Both the position numbers and the translations under genes were made by a program. Shown in pieces: positions 1-8,233 of a DNA stretch of 10,832 nt (within the stretch, counting starts at the first letter, position 1; each line of letters starts with the position of its first letter). The stretch covers positions 1 through 10,832 of the forward strand of contig DAOWMA010000029.1 in assembly GCA_030643345.1 (NCBI GenBank). The letters run 5' to 3'. Under the pieces are notes generated by a model that was given only the letters and a program-made list of their open reading frames with translations, was not told the DNA's origin and did not search any database. Origin of the DNA: Spirochaetaceae bacterium. Lineage in GTDB: Bacteria; Spirochaetota; Spirochaetia; B11-G9.

Positions 1-242
1 ATTTTAGAGTGGAACCCAGCCAGGGAACTCACTTTTTCCAAAACATAACGTCCCTTGGCTGTGCCTATTTAACAATCAATCCCTATGTTAATGATGGTAT
101 TTTCAATACAGAAATCCTATCACAAATGGAAGCTGTTTATGAAAATGAGTTTATAAGGCACATCCACTTTGACAAAGCCCTGATAGTAAAGGTTGATGGG
201 AGATCAGGACGAGCTGTTGTAAGTCAAAGTCTCCCCGGATAG
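1..242 (+). CDS. PEP/pyruvate-binding (PEP synthase-like) protein, C-terminal end
   Basis: Only the last 80 or so residues are visible. The frame is open to the left edge, and the GTG at 9 reads as an internal valine (preceded by Phe-Arg), so the gene starts outside the window. The segment SQGTHFFQNITS, followed by a Tyr/Thr/Ile-rich strand and then IRHIHFDKALIVKVDGRSGRAV, matches what I recall of the C-terminal tail of large (about 1000 aa) PEP/pyruvate-binding proteins annotated as phosphoenolpyruvate synthase-like in anaerobes. These carry an N-terminal ATP-grasp PPDK domain, which cannot be seen here. The catalytic domains are outside the window, so the reaction is not established. The stop TAG at 240-242 lies inside the 3' end of the convergent aminotransferase gene, a 19-bp overlap. 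Confidence 0.72.
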   Translation, partial: FRVEPSQGTHFFQNITSLGCAYLTINPYVNDGIFNTEILSQMEAVYENEFIRHIHFDKALIVKVDGRSGRAVVSQSLPG

Positions 243-1414
243 ACCTTTAAAGCCTCTCTGATTATATTAATTGCCTTTTTAAGGTCATTTTTATTTAATA
301 CATAAGCGATACGTACCTGGTTCTTCCCCAACCCGGAAGTTGAATAAAATCCTCCGGCAGGTGCAACCATTGTAGTTTCTCCATTAAGCCTGAAATCTGA
401 CAAAAGCCATTTTGCAAAGTTATCAGCATCCTCAACTGGAAGAGACAGTACCATATAAAATGCACCTTCAGGTTTTTTGGCAATAACACCGGGGATACTT
501 ATTAATTCCTCATAGGCAAAATCACGTCGCCCCTTATATTCTTTAACTACCTCTTCGAAATATGAACGAGGGGTATCCATTGCAGCCAAAGCTGCAATCT
601 GGTCCACTGTAGGAGGACAAAGTCTGGCCTGGCCAAATTTTAGTATTAAATCCAGTAATTTTTTATTCCGTGTTATAATCCAACCAATTCTGGCACCACA
701 TGCAGAATATCTCTTTGAAACAGAGTCTATAAGAATTGCATTATCATCAATACCCTTAAATTCCATAATAGAAACAGTTTTGCTCTCTCCATAGGTAAAT
801 TCTCTATAGGCTTCATCAGATATAATATACAAATCATGTTTCTTTGCAAATGCGATCAATTCTTCAAGTTCCTCCCTGGAAAAAACTACCCCTGTGGGAT
901 TCCCCGGATTTGAAAACATTATTGCTCTTGTTTTATCTGTCAGTTTTTCTTCAAAAACATCAATAGAAGGGAGATGAAATCCATCATCAATTGATGTTGT
1001 TACAGGTACAACGCTAACACCTGCCATTGCAGCAAATCCATTATAATTTGTGTAGAATGGCTCCGGTATCATAATCTCTTCCCCGGGAGAAAGTGCGGAC
1101 ATCAATGTAAAAATTATTGCTTCACTACCTCCCGTAGTTATAAAAACATTATCAGACTTTATTCCCTGTCCAATACCAGTATAGTAGTCCGCAAGTTTTT
1201 CCCTGTATTCCAATAAGCCATTACTGGGACCGTATGCAATTACATCAGGAACCTCTGAATAAGCCTTCTGCATTTCAACAGGAGTTTTAATATCCGGCTG
1301 TCCAATATTCAGATGGTAAACTTTTACACCTTCAGCTTTGGCCTTATCTGCATAGGGAGCAAGCTTTCTGATAGGACTCTCCTGCATCTCTAAATCTCTG
1401 GAAGAAATTTTCAC
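224..1414 (-). CDS. PLP-dependent class I/II aminotransferase (aspartate aminotransferase-like)
   Basis: A full-length cytosolic fold-type I aminotransferase of 396 aa, the usual size for the family. It transfers an amino group from an amino acid to a 2-oxo acid using pyridoxal phosphate. Visible landmarks: a GQPD substrate loop (residues 38-41), YGPSNGLLEYR (61-71), TTGGSEAI (93-100), NPGNPTG (169-175, the cofactor-binding Asn), SDEAY (199-203), the Schiff-base lysine K234 in SVSKRYSACGARIGW, and R368 in VRIAYVLN, expected to bind the substrate carboxylate. The start is GTG at 1412-1414, preceded by AAAGGGGA with a 9-base spacer. That ribosome site lies between the stop of the upstream 674-aa gene (18 bp away) and this start, so the two are probably co-transcribed. 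Exact substrate preference (aspartate, alanine, aromatic) cannot be read from the sequence. The 3' end overlaps the convergent PEP-binding gene. Confidence 0.93.
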   Translation of the reverse strand: MKISSRDLEMQESPIRKLAPYADKAKAEGVKVYHLNIGQPDIKTPVEMQKAYSEVPDVIAYGPSNGLLEYREKLADYYTGIGQGIKSDNVFITTGGSEAIIFTLMSALSPGEEIMIPEPFYTNYNGFAAMAGVSVVPVTTSIDDGFHLPSIDVFEEKLTDKTRAIMFSNPGNPTGVVFSREELEELIAFAKKHDLYIISDEAYREFTYGESKTVSIMEFKGIDDNAILIDSVSKRYSACGARIGWIITRNKKLLDLILKFGQARLCPPTVDQIAALAAMDTPRSYFEEVVKEYKGRRDFAYEELISIPGVIAKKPEGAFYMVLSLPVEDADNFAKWLLSDFRLNGETTMVAPAGGFYSTSGLGKNQVRIAYVLNKNDLKKAINIIREALKVYPGRL

Positions 1415-1432
1415 TGTATAGATCCCCTTTAT

Positions 1433-3457
1433 TTATTTTTTAGAAAGAATATTTACAATATATAATTCCATATATCTTATGAATTCATCTTTTTTCTTTA
1501 TTGTATCAAATGCCTCATTCTCGCTAAGATGCTCAGCAAAATGCCTGATTCTACCAACATCGGGTGGTTTAACTGAAAACCCTTTTCTCATTCCCCTGAT
1601 ATAATCCCGAATCATTGAATTTACATCCTCTATAAGATCATTCTTGGCCTTGCCATCCATCAGCGGGTTCCAGATATTAATCGATGATGAAATTTCATTC
1701 GTAAGAGAACCATGTTCTCCAATATAATGATTTTTTAGCTTCTCAACTGCTTTACGATACTTTGCCAGCTGTTCTTTTGATGTTTTGGCCCTGTTTGAAG
1801 AGGAAACAGGCCTGGAAGGCTTTTCCATGAATGTTTCTACAGCATTAATCTCTGAAATTTTACTCTTTTTCTTACTGACAGCTGGTTGACTGATAGTGGG
1901 TTTGGTAAACCCGCTAACAAGATCAGAAGGATCTTTAATGCCCCCTGCTCCTTTCTTAACACCGGAAAAAAACCTTTTAAAAAGGACAGCAAGTGGACCT
2001 ATAACAGGAAGAGTTTTCCAAAAAGGAAGCATTGATTTTGCATTATTATAAAGAGTTTTTCTGTCAAGACGGAATATTTCATCTAAAGATCTAAAATTAT
2101 CCCGTCCTCTGTTAAACAAGCGCTCAGTTTCAATAAAAACCTCTCTTGGAGGCTTTGTTTCTTCAAGACAGACTACCAGATAATCAAACTTCATCAGCAT
2201 CATCAATACAGGATCCATATTCCTTACACGTAATGCTATATCCTCAATAAACAAATTTCTGTCATTCATCATTTTTAGACGCTTAAATTCTCCAAGAACA
2301 TCTTTCCATTCATCAATATACTGACTATGAAGCTCCCTTGAATCTTCCTGAATTTTACGCAGGGTAAGGGAAAGATACTTCTCTCTATTCATAAACATAT
2401 ATTTGTCAGAGGAAGTATTAAATTTCAGGATATCCGGAATAATTTGTTCTGCAGCAGGAGTTGTTCTTTTTTCAAGATATTCTGAAAGCTCAGCTCTGTT
2501 TACTTTTCGGGACAAAGGGAACCCACTCTTATCTTTAAATCCCATAATATCCGTAAAAGAAAAGATAAAGGGCTGTTTTCTTAATCCTATTTCAACCATC
2601 TTAAAGGATAATTCCCTGTCTCTTTTCTGTTGTTTTGTTCCTTTAAAGTAAAGGTTGTAGAACCCGATAAGGTATGCTGCCTGAGAAAATCCATGCTCTC
2701 TTTCAAGTTTTTCCTTTTTCTCTCTAAATTCTTTTATAATCAGAGATGAAAAATGGGACCAAAACTGGAAGGTAAAATCATCAGGATTCATAAGAGTTGC
2801 CATTGCCAGATCCCGTTGTCCAATAATCTTGGTAAACATCTCTTTTATTATCTGATCTTTATGCTGGAAAATACCCTGCATCCTGTGAAATATAAAATCA
2901 TAATTTCTTTTTATACTCAAATAAAAACGAAATTTTGAAATACAGATTTTAAGTAAAACAGGGTCAAGAAGATCTGAAATAATTACAATACTTCTTATCC
3001 CCTCCGGAAAATTGATACGAAGGAGTCTCGGTGGTCCCTCATCAGAAGATTTAAGAAGATCAAGAAAGCCCGTCTTAACATCTACTACTGTAACTATATC
3101 ATTAGGGAAATCTCCGCCGAAACCGGCTTCGTCAGGAAAAGGTTTATCAGGATCAAGCTCTATTTCATCAAAAGCCTTTTTAACACTCTCCATATAAAAA
3201 GCAGGTAAAGTAACATTCTCAGGGTGTCCTGGACTTCCATCAACAGCACAAACACCCTCTGAAACCAGCTTATCAAGAATACGGCCCAGAGCTTCGATAG
3301 AATAACCTGAAAAATCAGTAAACCCTGAACGCTTCTTTCTTATGTCAATCGACCATTTTTCGGACAATTTCTGTAAATCTATTATACTAATAGAGGGAAT
3401 TTTCCGTTTCTTCGTATAGGTTTTAATTATATAAAGCAGGTCCTGTCTTTCTGACAT
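1433..3457 (-). CDS. Conserved-looking protein of unknown function, 674 aa, possible N-terminal winged helix
   Basis: I do not recognise a named family. The longest frame opens with TTG at 3464-3466, but AAGGA (3467-3471) abuts that codon, whereas it sits 9 bases before ATG at 3455-3457. The ATG is therefore chosen, and the product begins MSERQDLL. Residues 1-90 read as helix-helix-helix then a beta hairpin (GYSIEALGRILDKLVSEGV, then ENVTLP), which resembles a winged-helix DNA- or protein-binding domain; this is inference. The middle is rich in charged helices (about 175-475) with no catalytic motif I can identify. A hydrophobic stretch (about 478-497, containing LPVIGPLAVLF) could touch the membrane. 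A Ser/Lys/Pro-rich linker (about 500-560) precedes a helical C-terminus. There is no signal peptide. It is first in an operon with the aminotransferase, from its own promoter. Confidence 0.85.
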   Translation of the reverse strand: MSERQDLLYIIKTYTKKRKIPSISIIDLQKLSEKWSIDIRKKRSGFTDFSGYSIEALGRILDKLVSEGVCAVDGSPGHPENVTLPAFYMESVKKAFDEIELDPDKPFPDEAGFGGDFPNDIVTVVDVKTGFLDLLKSSDEGPPRLLRINFPEGIRSIVIISDLLDPVLLKICISKFRFYLSIKRNYDFIFHRMQGIFQHKDQIIKEMFTKIIGQRDLAMATLMNPDDFTFQFWSHFSSLIIKEFREKKEKLEREHGFSQAAYLIGFYNLYFKGTKQQKRDRELSFKMVEIGLRKQPFIFSFTDIMGFKDKSGFPLSRKVNRAELSEYLEKRTTPAAEQIIPDILKFNTSSDKYMFMNREKYLSLTLRKIQEDSRELHSQYIDEWKDVLGEFKRLKMMNDRNLFIEDIALRVRNMDPVLMMLMKFDYLVVCLEETKPPREVFIETERLFNRGRDNFRSLDEIFRLDRKTLYNNAKSMLPFWKTLPVIGPLAVLFKRFFSGVKKGAGGIKDPSDLVSGFTKPTISQPAVSKKKSKISEINAVETFMEKPSRPVSSSNRAKTSKEQLAKYRKAVEKLKNHYIGEHGSLTNEISSSINIWNPLMDGKAKNDLIEDVNSMIRDYIRGMRKGFSVKPPDVGRIRHFAEHLSENEAFDTIKKKDEFIRYMELYIVNILSKK

Positions 3458-3466
3458 CTTTACCAA

Positions 3467-3471
3467 TCCTT
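3467..3471 (-). promoter_or_regulatory. Ribosome binding site that decides the 674-aa gene start
   Basis: On the minus strand AAGGA ends directly against a TTG codon, which leaves no spacer, but is 9 bases from the in-frame ATG at 3455-3457. This favours the ATG and removes three residues from the longest frame. Confidence 0.7.
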
Positions 3472-3486
3472 ATGATTAATAACTCC

Positions 3487-3515
3487 ATTATAGTTCCAGA
3501 AACTGCATTTTACAA
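3487..3515 (-). promoter_or_regulatory. Sigma70-type promoter for the 674-aa gene and aminotransferase
   Basis: The minus strand reads TTGTAA (3515-3510), a 17-base spacer, then TATAAT (3492-3487). The -10 is perfect and the -35 matches four of six bases, at optimal spacing. Transcription would begin near 3480 and give a leader of about 23 bases to the ATG at 3457. No operator-like repeat is evident over it. Confidence 0.72.
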
Positions 3516-3553
3516 TAAGTTTGCTTAAAAAATCAATTGATAGAAGCAGAAGA

Positions 3554-3569
3554 AGCTATTTGCGATGTG
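3554..3569 (+). repeat. Copy A of a short intergenic motif (AGCTATTTGCGATGTG)
   Basis: This 16-base sequence, in the 217-bp gap between the pseudouridine synthase and the 674-aa gene, recurs with one base missing and a G for the first A at 8234-8248, and more loosely at 8269-8285 and, inverted, at 8335-8349. The rest of the 3458-3674 gap shows no open frame of note and no clear terminator hairpin. Function is unknown and chance is possible in AT-rich DNA. Confidence 0.35.
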
Positions 3570-3674
3570 TTGATCTGTACTAAACCCTACACACAAATAC
3601 TCTAATTTATCTATTATCACTGTCTATTTAGATGTAAAACAGAAGCAATATAGCTAAAAATACAGAAACACAGT

Positions 3675-4391
3675 CTATCGCACAAAAGCCTCAGAAGCAA
3701 AAACATCCCATAAGGCATCTGAAGGAACGGGCGCTGTGATATCAATTTGCTCCTTACTCACAGGATGTATAAAACACACACTTCTTGCATGCAGATGAAT
3801 ACCACCACCCGGATTGGATCTTGGAGACCCATATTTAAGATCACCTTTTATCCTGCACCCAACAGCAGCCAACTGAGCTCTTATCTGATGATGCCTTCCA
3901 GTATGCAATTCAATACTCAGCAGATAGTACCTGTCAGTAGCCCTGATAACAGTATATGTCAGCTTCGCCAGCTTACTATCCGGGACAGCTTTATCATAAG
4001 CATAAGATTTGTTCTGTTTTTGATTTTTAATAAGATAGTGCTCTAAAACACCCTTTTCTTCGGGAGGCATTGCATCAACAACTGCCCAATATATTTTTTT
4101 TACCCTGTTTTCCCTGAACATATTGTTAAGCCGGCTAAGTGCCTTGCTGGTTTTAGCAAATATCACTGCACCGCTTGTTGGCCGGTCAAGGCGGTGAACT
4201 ACCCCAAGAAATACATTCCCCGGCTTATTATAGGCAGTCTTTATATATTCACACACCTTATCCGCCAATGTTTCATCCCCGGTTTTATCTCCCTGAACAA
4301 TCTCTGAAGTAAGTTTATTTACAACTATTAAATGATTATCTTCAAATAGTATTCTTTTTTTTACTGGGATATCTTCTCTCTTATACTTCAT
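3675..4391 (-). CDS. RluA-family pseudouridine synthase, no S4 domain
   Basis: This 238-aa protein should isomerise uridine to pseudouridine in rRNA or tRNA in the cytoplasm. Family marks: DNHLIVVNK (residues 18-26), the catalytic-loop motif HRLDR with nucleophile D69, SGAVIFAKT (73-81), ELHTGRHHQIRAQL (161-174) and the C-terminal LHARSV segment. It is the length of a bare catalytic domain and lacks the N-terminal S4 RNA-binding domain of RluC/RluD, more like the TruC/RluA subgroup; the target site cannot be assigned. After VVNK the usual Pro-x-Gly is replaced by Leu-Thr-Ser. Start ATG at 4389-4391 has AGGAG 10 bases upstream, inside the end of parC. Only 6 bp separate the two genes, so this is probably the last gene of the parE-parC operon. 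Confidence 0.9.
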   Translation of the reverse strand: MKYKREDIPVKKRILFEDNHLIVVNKLTSEIVQGDKTGDETLADKVCEYIKTAYNKPGNVFLGVVHRLDRPTSGAVIFAKTSKALSRLNNMFRENRVKKIYWAVVDAMPPEEKGVLEHYLIKNQKQNKSYAYDKAVPDSKLAKLTYTVIRATDRYYLLSIELHTGRHHQIRAQLAAVGCRIKGDLKYGSPRSNPGGGIHLHARSVCFIHPVSKEQIDITAPVPSDALWDVFASEAFVR

Positions 4392-4397
4392 TAATGA

Positions 4398-6314
4398 TCA
4401 ACTCCTGGGTTTCCTGAATCTAATTGATTTTATCTCTTTGGTGCTTAGTCTATTCCCACCTGCTCTGACATTCTTCACAAGAAAATCAGATACAGGTAAA
4501 GATTCCTCCAGTATTTTAATTCTTGGTTTTGATACATAGACAATGGCTACTTCCACATCCTCTTTTATAGTCAGCTTCAGAAGCTTACTGTCATCAGGAA
4601 CGGCCAGATAAGACTTTTCAATAATAAACTTCTCTATTTTAAAGCGTTTTAAAAAGATATATTTTGTTTTTTTATTCTGATAAAGTATGGAAAAGATAAT
4701 ATTATTCAGACTCTCCTTATCCGCATTACCACAAAAAAGCATTCCTTTGTCCACAAATAATCTACGGGGAACATCTGCCACAGAATAAATACCATTCTTT
4801 CTTATTATAAGCACCCTGTCGTAAGATGAGACCTTAAACAGGGACTTACCTGTTTTTACATCAGTTCCCAAATACCCGGTATCATCATCATAATAGATAT
4901 CGATATCTCTTTGAGCAGCTTCCCTTGCATCAACCTTTTGAAAAGAAGTTATTTCTGTTTTTCTTTTAAACCTGCTTTTATTTTCTTTAAGTACTTCTTC
5001 AAGAAAACCCACAGCATATTCTGTCAGGTTCTTCAATTTGTATCTTATATCTTTTAACCTGGTTTTAAGTTCTTCGATCTCTTTTTTTGCTTTATTAATA
5101 TCATAAAGGGAGATACGTCGTATTGGAATCTTAAGTAATCTTTCAATATCTTCTTCTGTAACTTCCCTTTTTATCTCTTTTTTATAAGGAATAAACCCAT
5201 CAATTACTGCTTTTCGGACCGTCTCACTGGTAGATTTATCCTCTATATCTTTGTATATCCTCTCTTCAATAAATATTCTTTCCAGAGTTCTTGCATGAAT
5301 CTTATCTTTAAGATCTGCTTCCATTACATTAAGTTCTGCCCTAAGTACTTCTAAAAGATGCTTCGCATGATAAGCTATTACTTCAGTTACGGTCATAATA
5401 ACAGGCATATTATCTTTAATAACAAGAAGGTTGATGGATATTGAACTTTCACAATCTGTGAAAGCATAGAGAGAATCTACTACATCCTTTGTATGAACAT
5501 TTCGAGACAGCTTAATCTCGATCTCAATTGTTTCAGTTGTAAAATCATTGATACTTCCTATTTTTATCTTACCCTTTCTGGATGCATTTTCGATGGACGC
5601 AATAATGCTTTCGGTTGTTGTTCCAAAGGGTATTTCCCTGATTACTATTCTCTTGGAATCAGAAGTATCAAATTTTGCTCTTACAAGAACTTTACCCAAT
5701 CCATCCTGGTAATCGGATACATCAATAAATCCGCCCCCGATAAAATCCGGAAAAAGTTGAAATGGTTCTCCATGAAGTACAGAAATAACAGCCTCTAAAA
5801 CTTCGTTAAAATTGTGAGGGAGTATCTTTGTCGCCATACCAACTGCAATACCTTCTGCTCCCTGAATAAGCAGTACAGGAATTTTTGAGGGGAAAGCAAC
5901 GGGCTCCCGATTCCTGCCATCATAGGATTCTTCATACTCAGTAATTGCGGGGCTGTATAAAATTTTTTTAGCAAAGGGAAGAAGGCGACACTCAATATAT
6001 CTGGCAGCTGATGCAGCATCTCCTGTAGAAACATTACCAAAATTACCCTGTTTTTCAATAAAAACTTCCTTATTGGCAAGAACAACCAGAGCTGAATATA
6101 TAGATGCATCACCATGGGGATGATACTTCATACAGTTTCCAACTACATTGGCAACTTTATGAAATTTCCCATCATCCATTTCAAAAAGAGAATGAAGAAT
6201 TCTTCTCTGAACAGGTTTAAAGCCATCTCTAATATCAGGAATGGCTCTGTCTTTAATTACATATGATGCATACTCAAGAAAATTCTGTTTATAGAGGGTT
6301 TCCACATAACTCAT
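4398..6314 (-). CDS. parC: DNA topoisomerase IV subunit A (ParC-type)
   Basis: The 638-aa breakage-reunion subunit of a type IIA topoisomerase, which with ParE passes one duplex through another to decatenate chromosomes. Visible: the N-terminal DGFKPVQRRIL (residues 30-40), the winged-helix HPHGD motif (65-69), the catalytic pair R105-Y106 in AARYIECRL, QGAEGIAVGMATKILPHN (151-168), and a long coiled coil around 405-445. The C-terminal part from about 475 (YYDDDTGYLG) is only about 160 aa, with no GyrA-box (QRRGGKG), which supports ParC over GyrA; the tail ends in AGGNRLSTKEIKSI. The quinolone-contact positions equivalent to E. coli GyrA Ser83 and Asp87 are Ala70 and Ser74. The ATG shares one base with the parE stop (TAATG), implying translational coupling. 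An unusual GyrA paralogue is the alternative, less likely given the adjacent ParE-type gene. Confidence 0.9.
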   Translation of the reverse strand: MSYVETLYKQNFLEYASYVIKDRAIPDIRDGFKPVQRRILHSLFEMDDGKFHKVANVVGNCMKYHPHGDASIYSALVVLANKEVFIEKQGNFGNVSTGDAASAARYIECRLLPFAKKILYSPAITEYEESYDGRNREPVAFPSKIPVLLIQGAEGIAVGMATKILPHNFNEVLEAVISVLHGEPFQLFPDFIGGGFIDVSDYQDGLGKVLVRAKFDTSDSKRIVIREIPFGTTTESIIASIENASRKGKIKIGSINDFTTETIEIEIKLSRNVHTKDVVDSLYAFTDCESSISINLLVIKDNMPVIMTVTEVIAYHAKHLLEVLRAELNVMEADLKDKIHARTLERIFIEERIYKDIEDKSTSETVRKAVIDGFIPYKKEIKREVTEEDIERLLKIPIRRISLYDINKAKKEIEELKTRLKDIRYKLKNLTEYAVGFLEEVLKENKSRFKRKTEITSFQKVDAREAAQRDIDIYYDDDTGYLGTDVKTGKSLFKVSSYDRVLIIRKNGIYSVADVPRRLFVDKGMLFCGNADKESLNNIIFSILYQNKKTKYIFLKRFKIEKFIIEKSYLAVPDDSKLLKLTIKEDVEVAIVYVSKPRIKILEESLPVSDFLVKNVRAGGNRLSTKEIKSIRFRKPRS

Positions 6315-8113
6315 TATATAAGATTCTCCATTATATACTCTCTCCTGTCAGGAGTATTTTTTCCCATATAAAACTGCATAGTCTCCTGGACATTCTTAAG
6401 AGTTTTTATATTAACCCTTACAAGCCTCATATCCTCACCAATAAATTGACCAAATTCCTTTGGAGAGATTTCACCAAGTCCTTTAAATCGGGTTACTTCA
6501 GCATTGCTTATCTCTTTAAAAGCTTCATCCCGTTCCTTTATATTGTAACAATACATGGTTTTTTTCTTATTTCTCACTCGAAAAAGAGGAGTTTCCAGTA
6601 TATGAACACGTCCGGCAATAATAAGCTCTTCAAAATAACTCAGAAAGTAGGTTAATAAAAGGTTCCGAATATGAAACCCGTCAAAATCGGCATCAGTTGC
6701 AATTACTATTCTGCCGTAACGAAGATTCTCAATATCATTCTCTATTCCAAGAGCCATCATCATATTGTAAAGCTCTTCATTTCGATATATATCCGCCCTC
6801 TTTTTTCCAAATACATTTTGGGGTTTTCCCCGAAGCGAAAAAATTGCCTGAGTGTAAACATCCCTTGACGAAACCATAGATCCCGAAGCAGATTCTCCCT
6901 CTGTAATAAAAAGAGTACTAAGATCTCCATTTTTATCCCAAAGATGCCGCTTACAGTCTTTCAGCTTTGGAATCTTTAAAGAAATTTTCCTGGCAGCTTC
7001 CTTAGCCTCTTTCTTTACTGCATTTAACTCCTTTCGAAGTTTTTCATTGTTTACAATTTTCTCTTCAAGCCTTTTTGCAGCAGTGCCGTTTTTATGAAGA
7101 AAATCTACAACTGCAGATTTTACATCCTGTATTATCCAGCTCCGGACCTCTGTATTTCCAAGTTTATTCTTTGTCTGACTTTCAAAAACAGGATTCTGAA
7201 GTTTTACTGCAACAGCTCCTGCGACACCTTCACGAACATCAATACCTGAATAGTTTTTCTGCAAAAACTCATTAACCCCTTTTAGGATCCCCTCACGATA
7301 AGCACTCTGATGGGTACCTCCATCACTGGTAAACTGCCCGTTAACAAAAGAAAAATAGGTTTCTCCATAATTATTTGTATGAGTAAAAGCAAACTCTATC
7401 CTTTTATTTTTTGAAAACCCAATTTCGTAAAGAGTATTGACATCCCCTATTTCTGAACTTAAAAAATCAAAAAGCCCGTTTTTAGATACAACCTTCTTTC
7501 TGTTAAAAATAAGAGAAAGTCCGGAGTTAAGACATGCATAGATCCACATCCTTTGTTCAATAAACTCCGGATTAAAAGTATACTCCCCAAATATTTCCTC
7601 ATCCGGTGTAAATTCTATAAAGGTGCCGTCTTTCTCATCTTCTTTTTTACCTTTCCTCCTGGAAATAAGAATGCCCCTTTCAAATATCGCTTCTTTATAC
7701 TTTCCATCCCTGAAGGCCACAACCCTGAACCTGCTGGATAATGCATTTACAGCCTTTGTACCGACACCGTTCAAACCAACTGAAAACTGAAAAACTTCAT
7801 CGTTATACTTGGCACCGGTATTTATAATTGAAACACACTCTATTACCTTACCAAGAGGGATACCACGACCATAGTCTCTTACTTTTATAGTTTTATTGTC
7901 CAGTTTAACAATTATTCTATCTCCGAATCCCATAATATATTCATCGATACAGTTATCCACAACCTCTTTTAAAAGTATGTAAATACCATCATCAACATTT
8001 GATCCATCTCCAAGACGGCCAATATACATGCCGGTACGAAGACGGATATGTTCGAGAGAGCTTAAGGTTGTTATCTTGCTTTCATCATAAATTGTATTTT
8101 TTTTTGCACTCAT
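6314..8113 (-). CDS. parE: DNA topoisomerase IV subunit B (ParE-type ATPase)
   Basis: A 599-aa ATPase subunit that pairs with ParC to drive ATP-dependent strand passage. Domains in order: GHKL ATPase with the catalytic region KEVVDNCIDE (49-58, N54), VRDYGRGIP (78-86) and GLNGVGTKAVNALS (113-126); a transducer domain with the QTK loop (Q313-K315); a TOPRIM domain with TEGESASG (404-411, E405) and the acidic DAD at 474-476; and a C-terminal RFKGLGEI (542-549). It lacks the roughly 170-aa insert of proteobacterial GyrB, so ParE is preferred over GyrB. After DAD the usual Val is Phe (DADFDG). Start ATG at 8111-8113 has only a weak GGA site; codons 3-6 contain a run of nine A on the coding strand. 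First gene of the parE-parC-pseudouridine synthase operon. Confidence 0.92.
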   Translation of the reverse strand: MSAKKNTIYDESKITTLSSLEHIRLRTGMYIGRLGDGSNVDDGIYILLKEVVDNCIDEYIMGFGDRIIVKLDNKTIKVRDYGRGIPLGKVIECVSIINTGAKYNDEVFQFSVGLNGVGTKAVNALSSRFRVVAFRDGKYKEAIFERGILISRRKGKKEDEKDGTFIEFTPDEEIFGEYTFNPEFIEQRMWIYACLNSGLSLIFNRKKVVSKNGLFDFLSSEIGDVNTLYEIGFSKNKRIEFAFTHTNNYGETYFSFVNGQFTSDGGTHQSAYREGILKGVNEFLQKNYSGIDVREGVAGAVAVKLQNPVFESQTKNKLGNTEVRSWIIQDVKSAVVDFLHKNGTAAKRLEEKIVNNEKLRKELNAVKKEAKEAARKISLKIPKLKDCKRHLWDKNGDLSTLFITEGESASGSMVSSRDVYTQAIFSLRGKPQNVFGKKRADIYRNEELYNMMMALGIENDIENLRYGRIVIATDADFDGFHIRNLLLTYFLSYFEELIIAGRVHILETPLFRVRNKKKTMYCYNIKERDEAFKEISNAEVTRFKGLGEISPKEFGQFIGEDMRLVRVNIKTLKNVQETMQFYMGKNTPDRREYIMENLI

Positions 8114-8158
8114 GAATAATCCATTGTATTATTTTAATTAATCCCCGATCAGAACATC

Positions 8159-8188
8159 ATTCTAACACAGAAAAGAAGACCCTTTAAA
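8159..8188 (-). promoter_or_regulatory. Probable promoter of the parE-parC operon
   Basis: The minus strand reads TTTAAA (8188-8183), an 18-base spacer and TAGAAT (8164-8159), four and five of six consensus matches. The leader to the parE ATG would be about 40 bases. A closer TACAAT lies only about 12 bases from the ATG and has no partner -35. This is the best candidate I find but it is not strong. Confidence 0.45.
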
Positions 8189-8233
8189 GAAGAAGCCTTG
8201 AATTTCTTTACAATTTAATAGATTTTATACAGA

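Noticed and set aside
3601..3674. Terminator for the parE-parC-synthase operon
   Set aside because: I found only weak AT-rich partial repeats such as CACTGTCTAT/CACAGTCTAT, with no stable stem plus U-run.
5795..6115. Alternative minus-strand frame of 106 codons inside parC
   Set aside because: It lies wholly inside the conserved catalytic part of parC in another frame, with no independent support.
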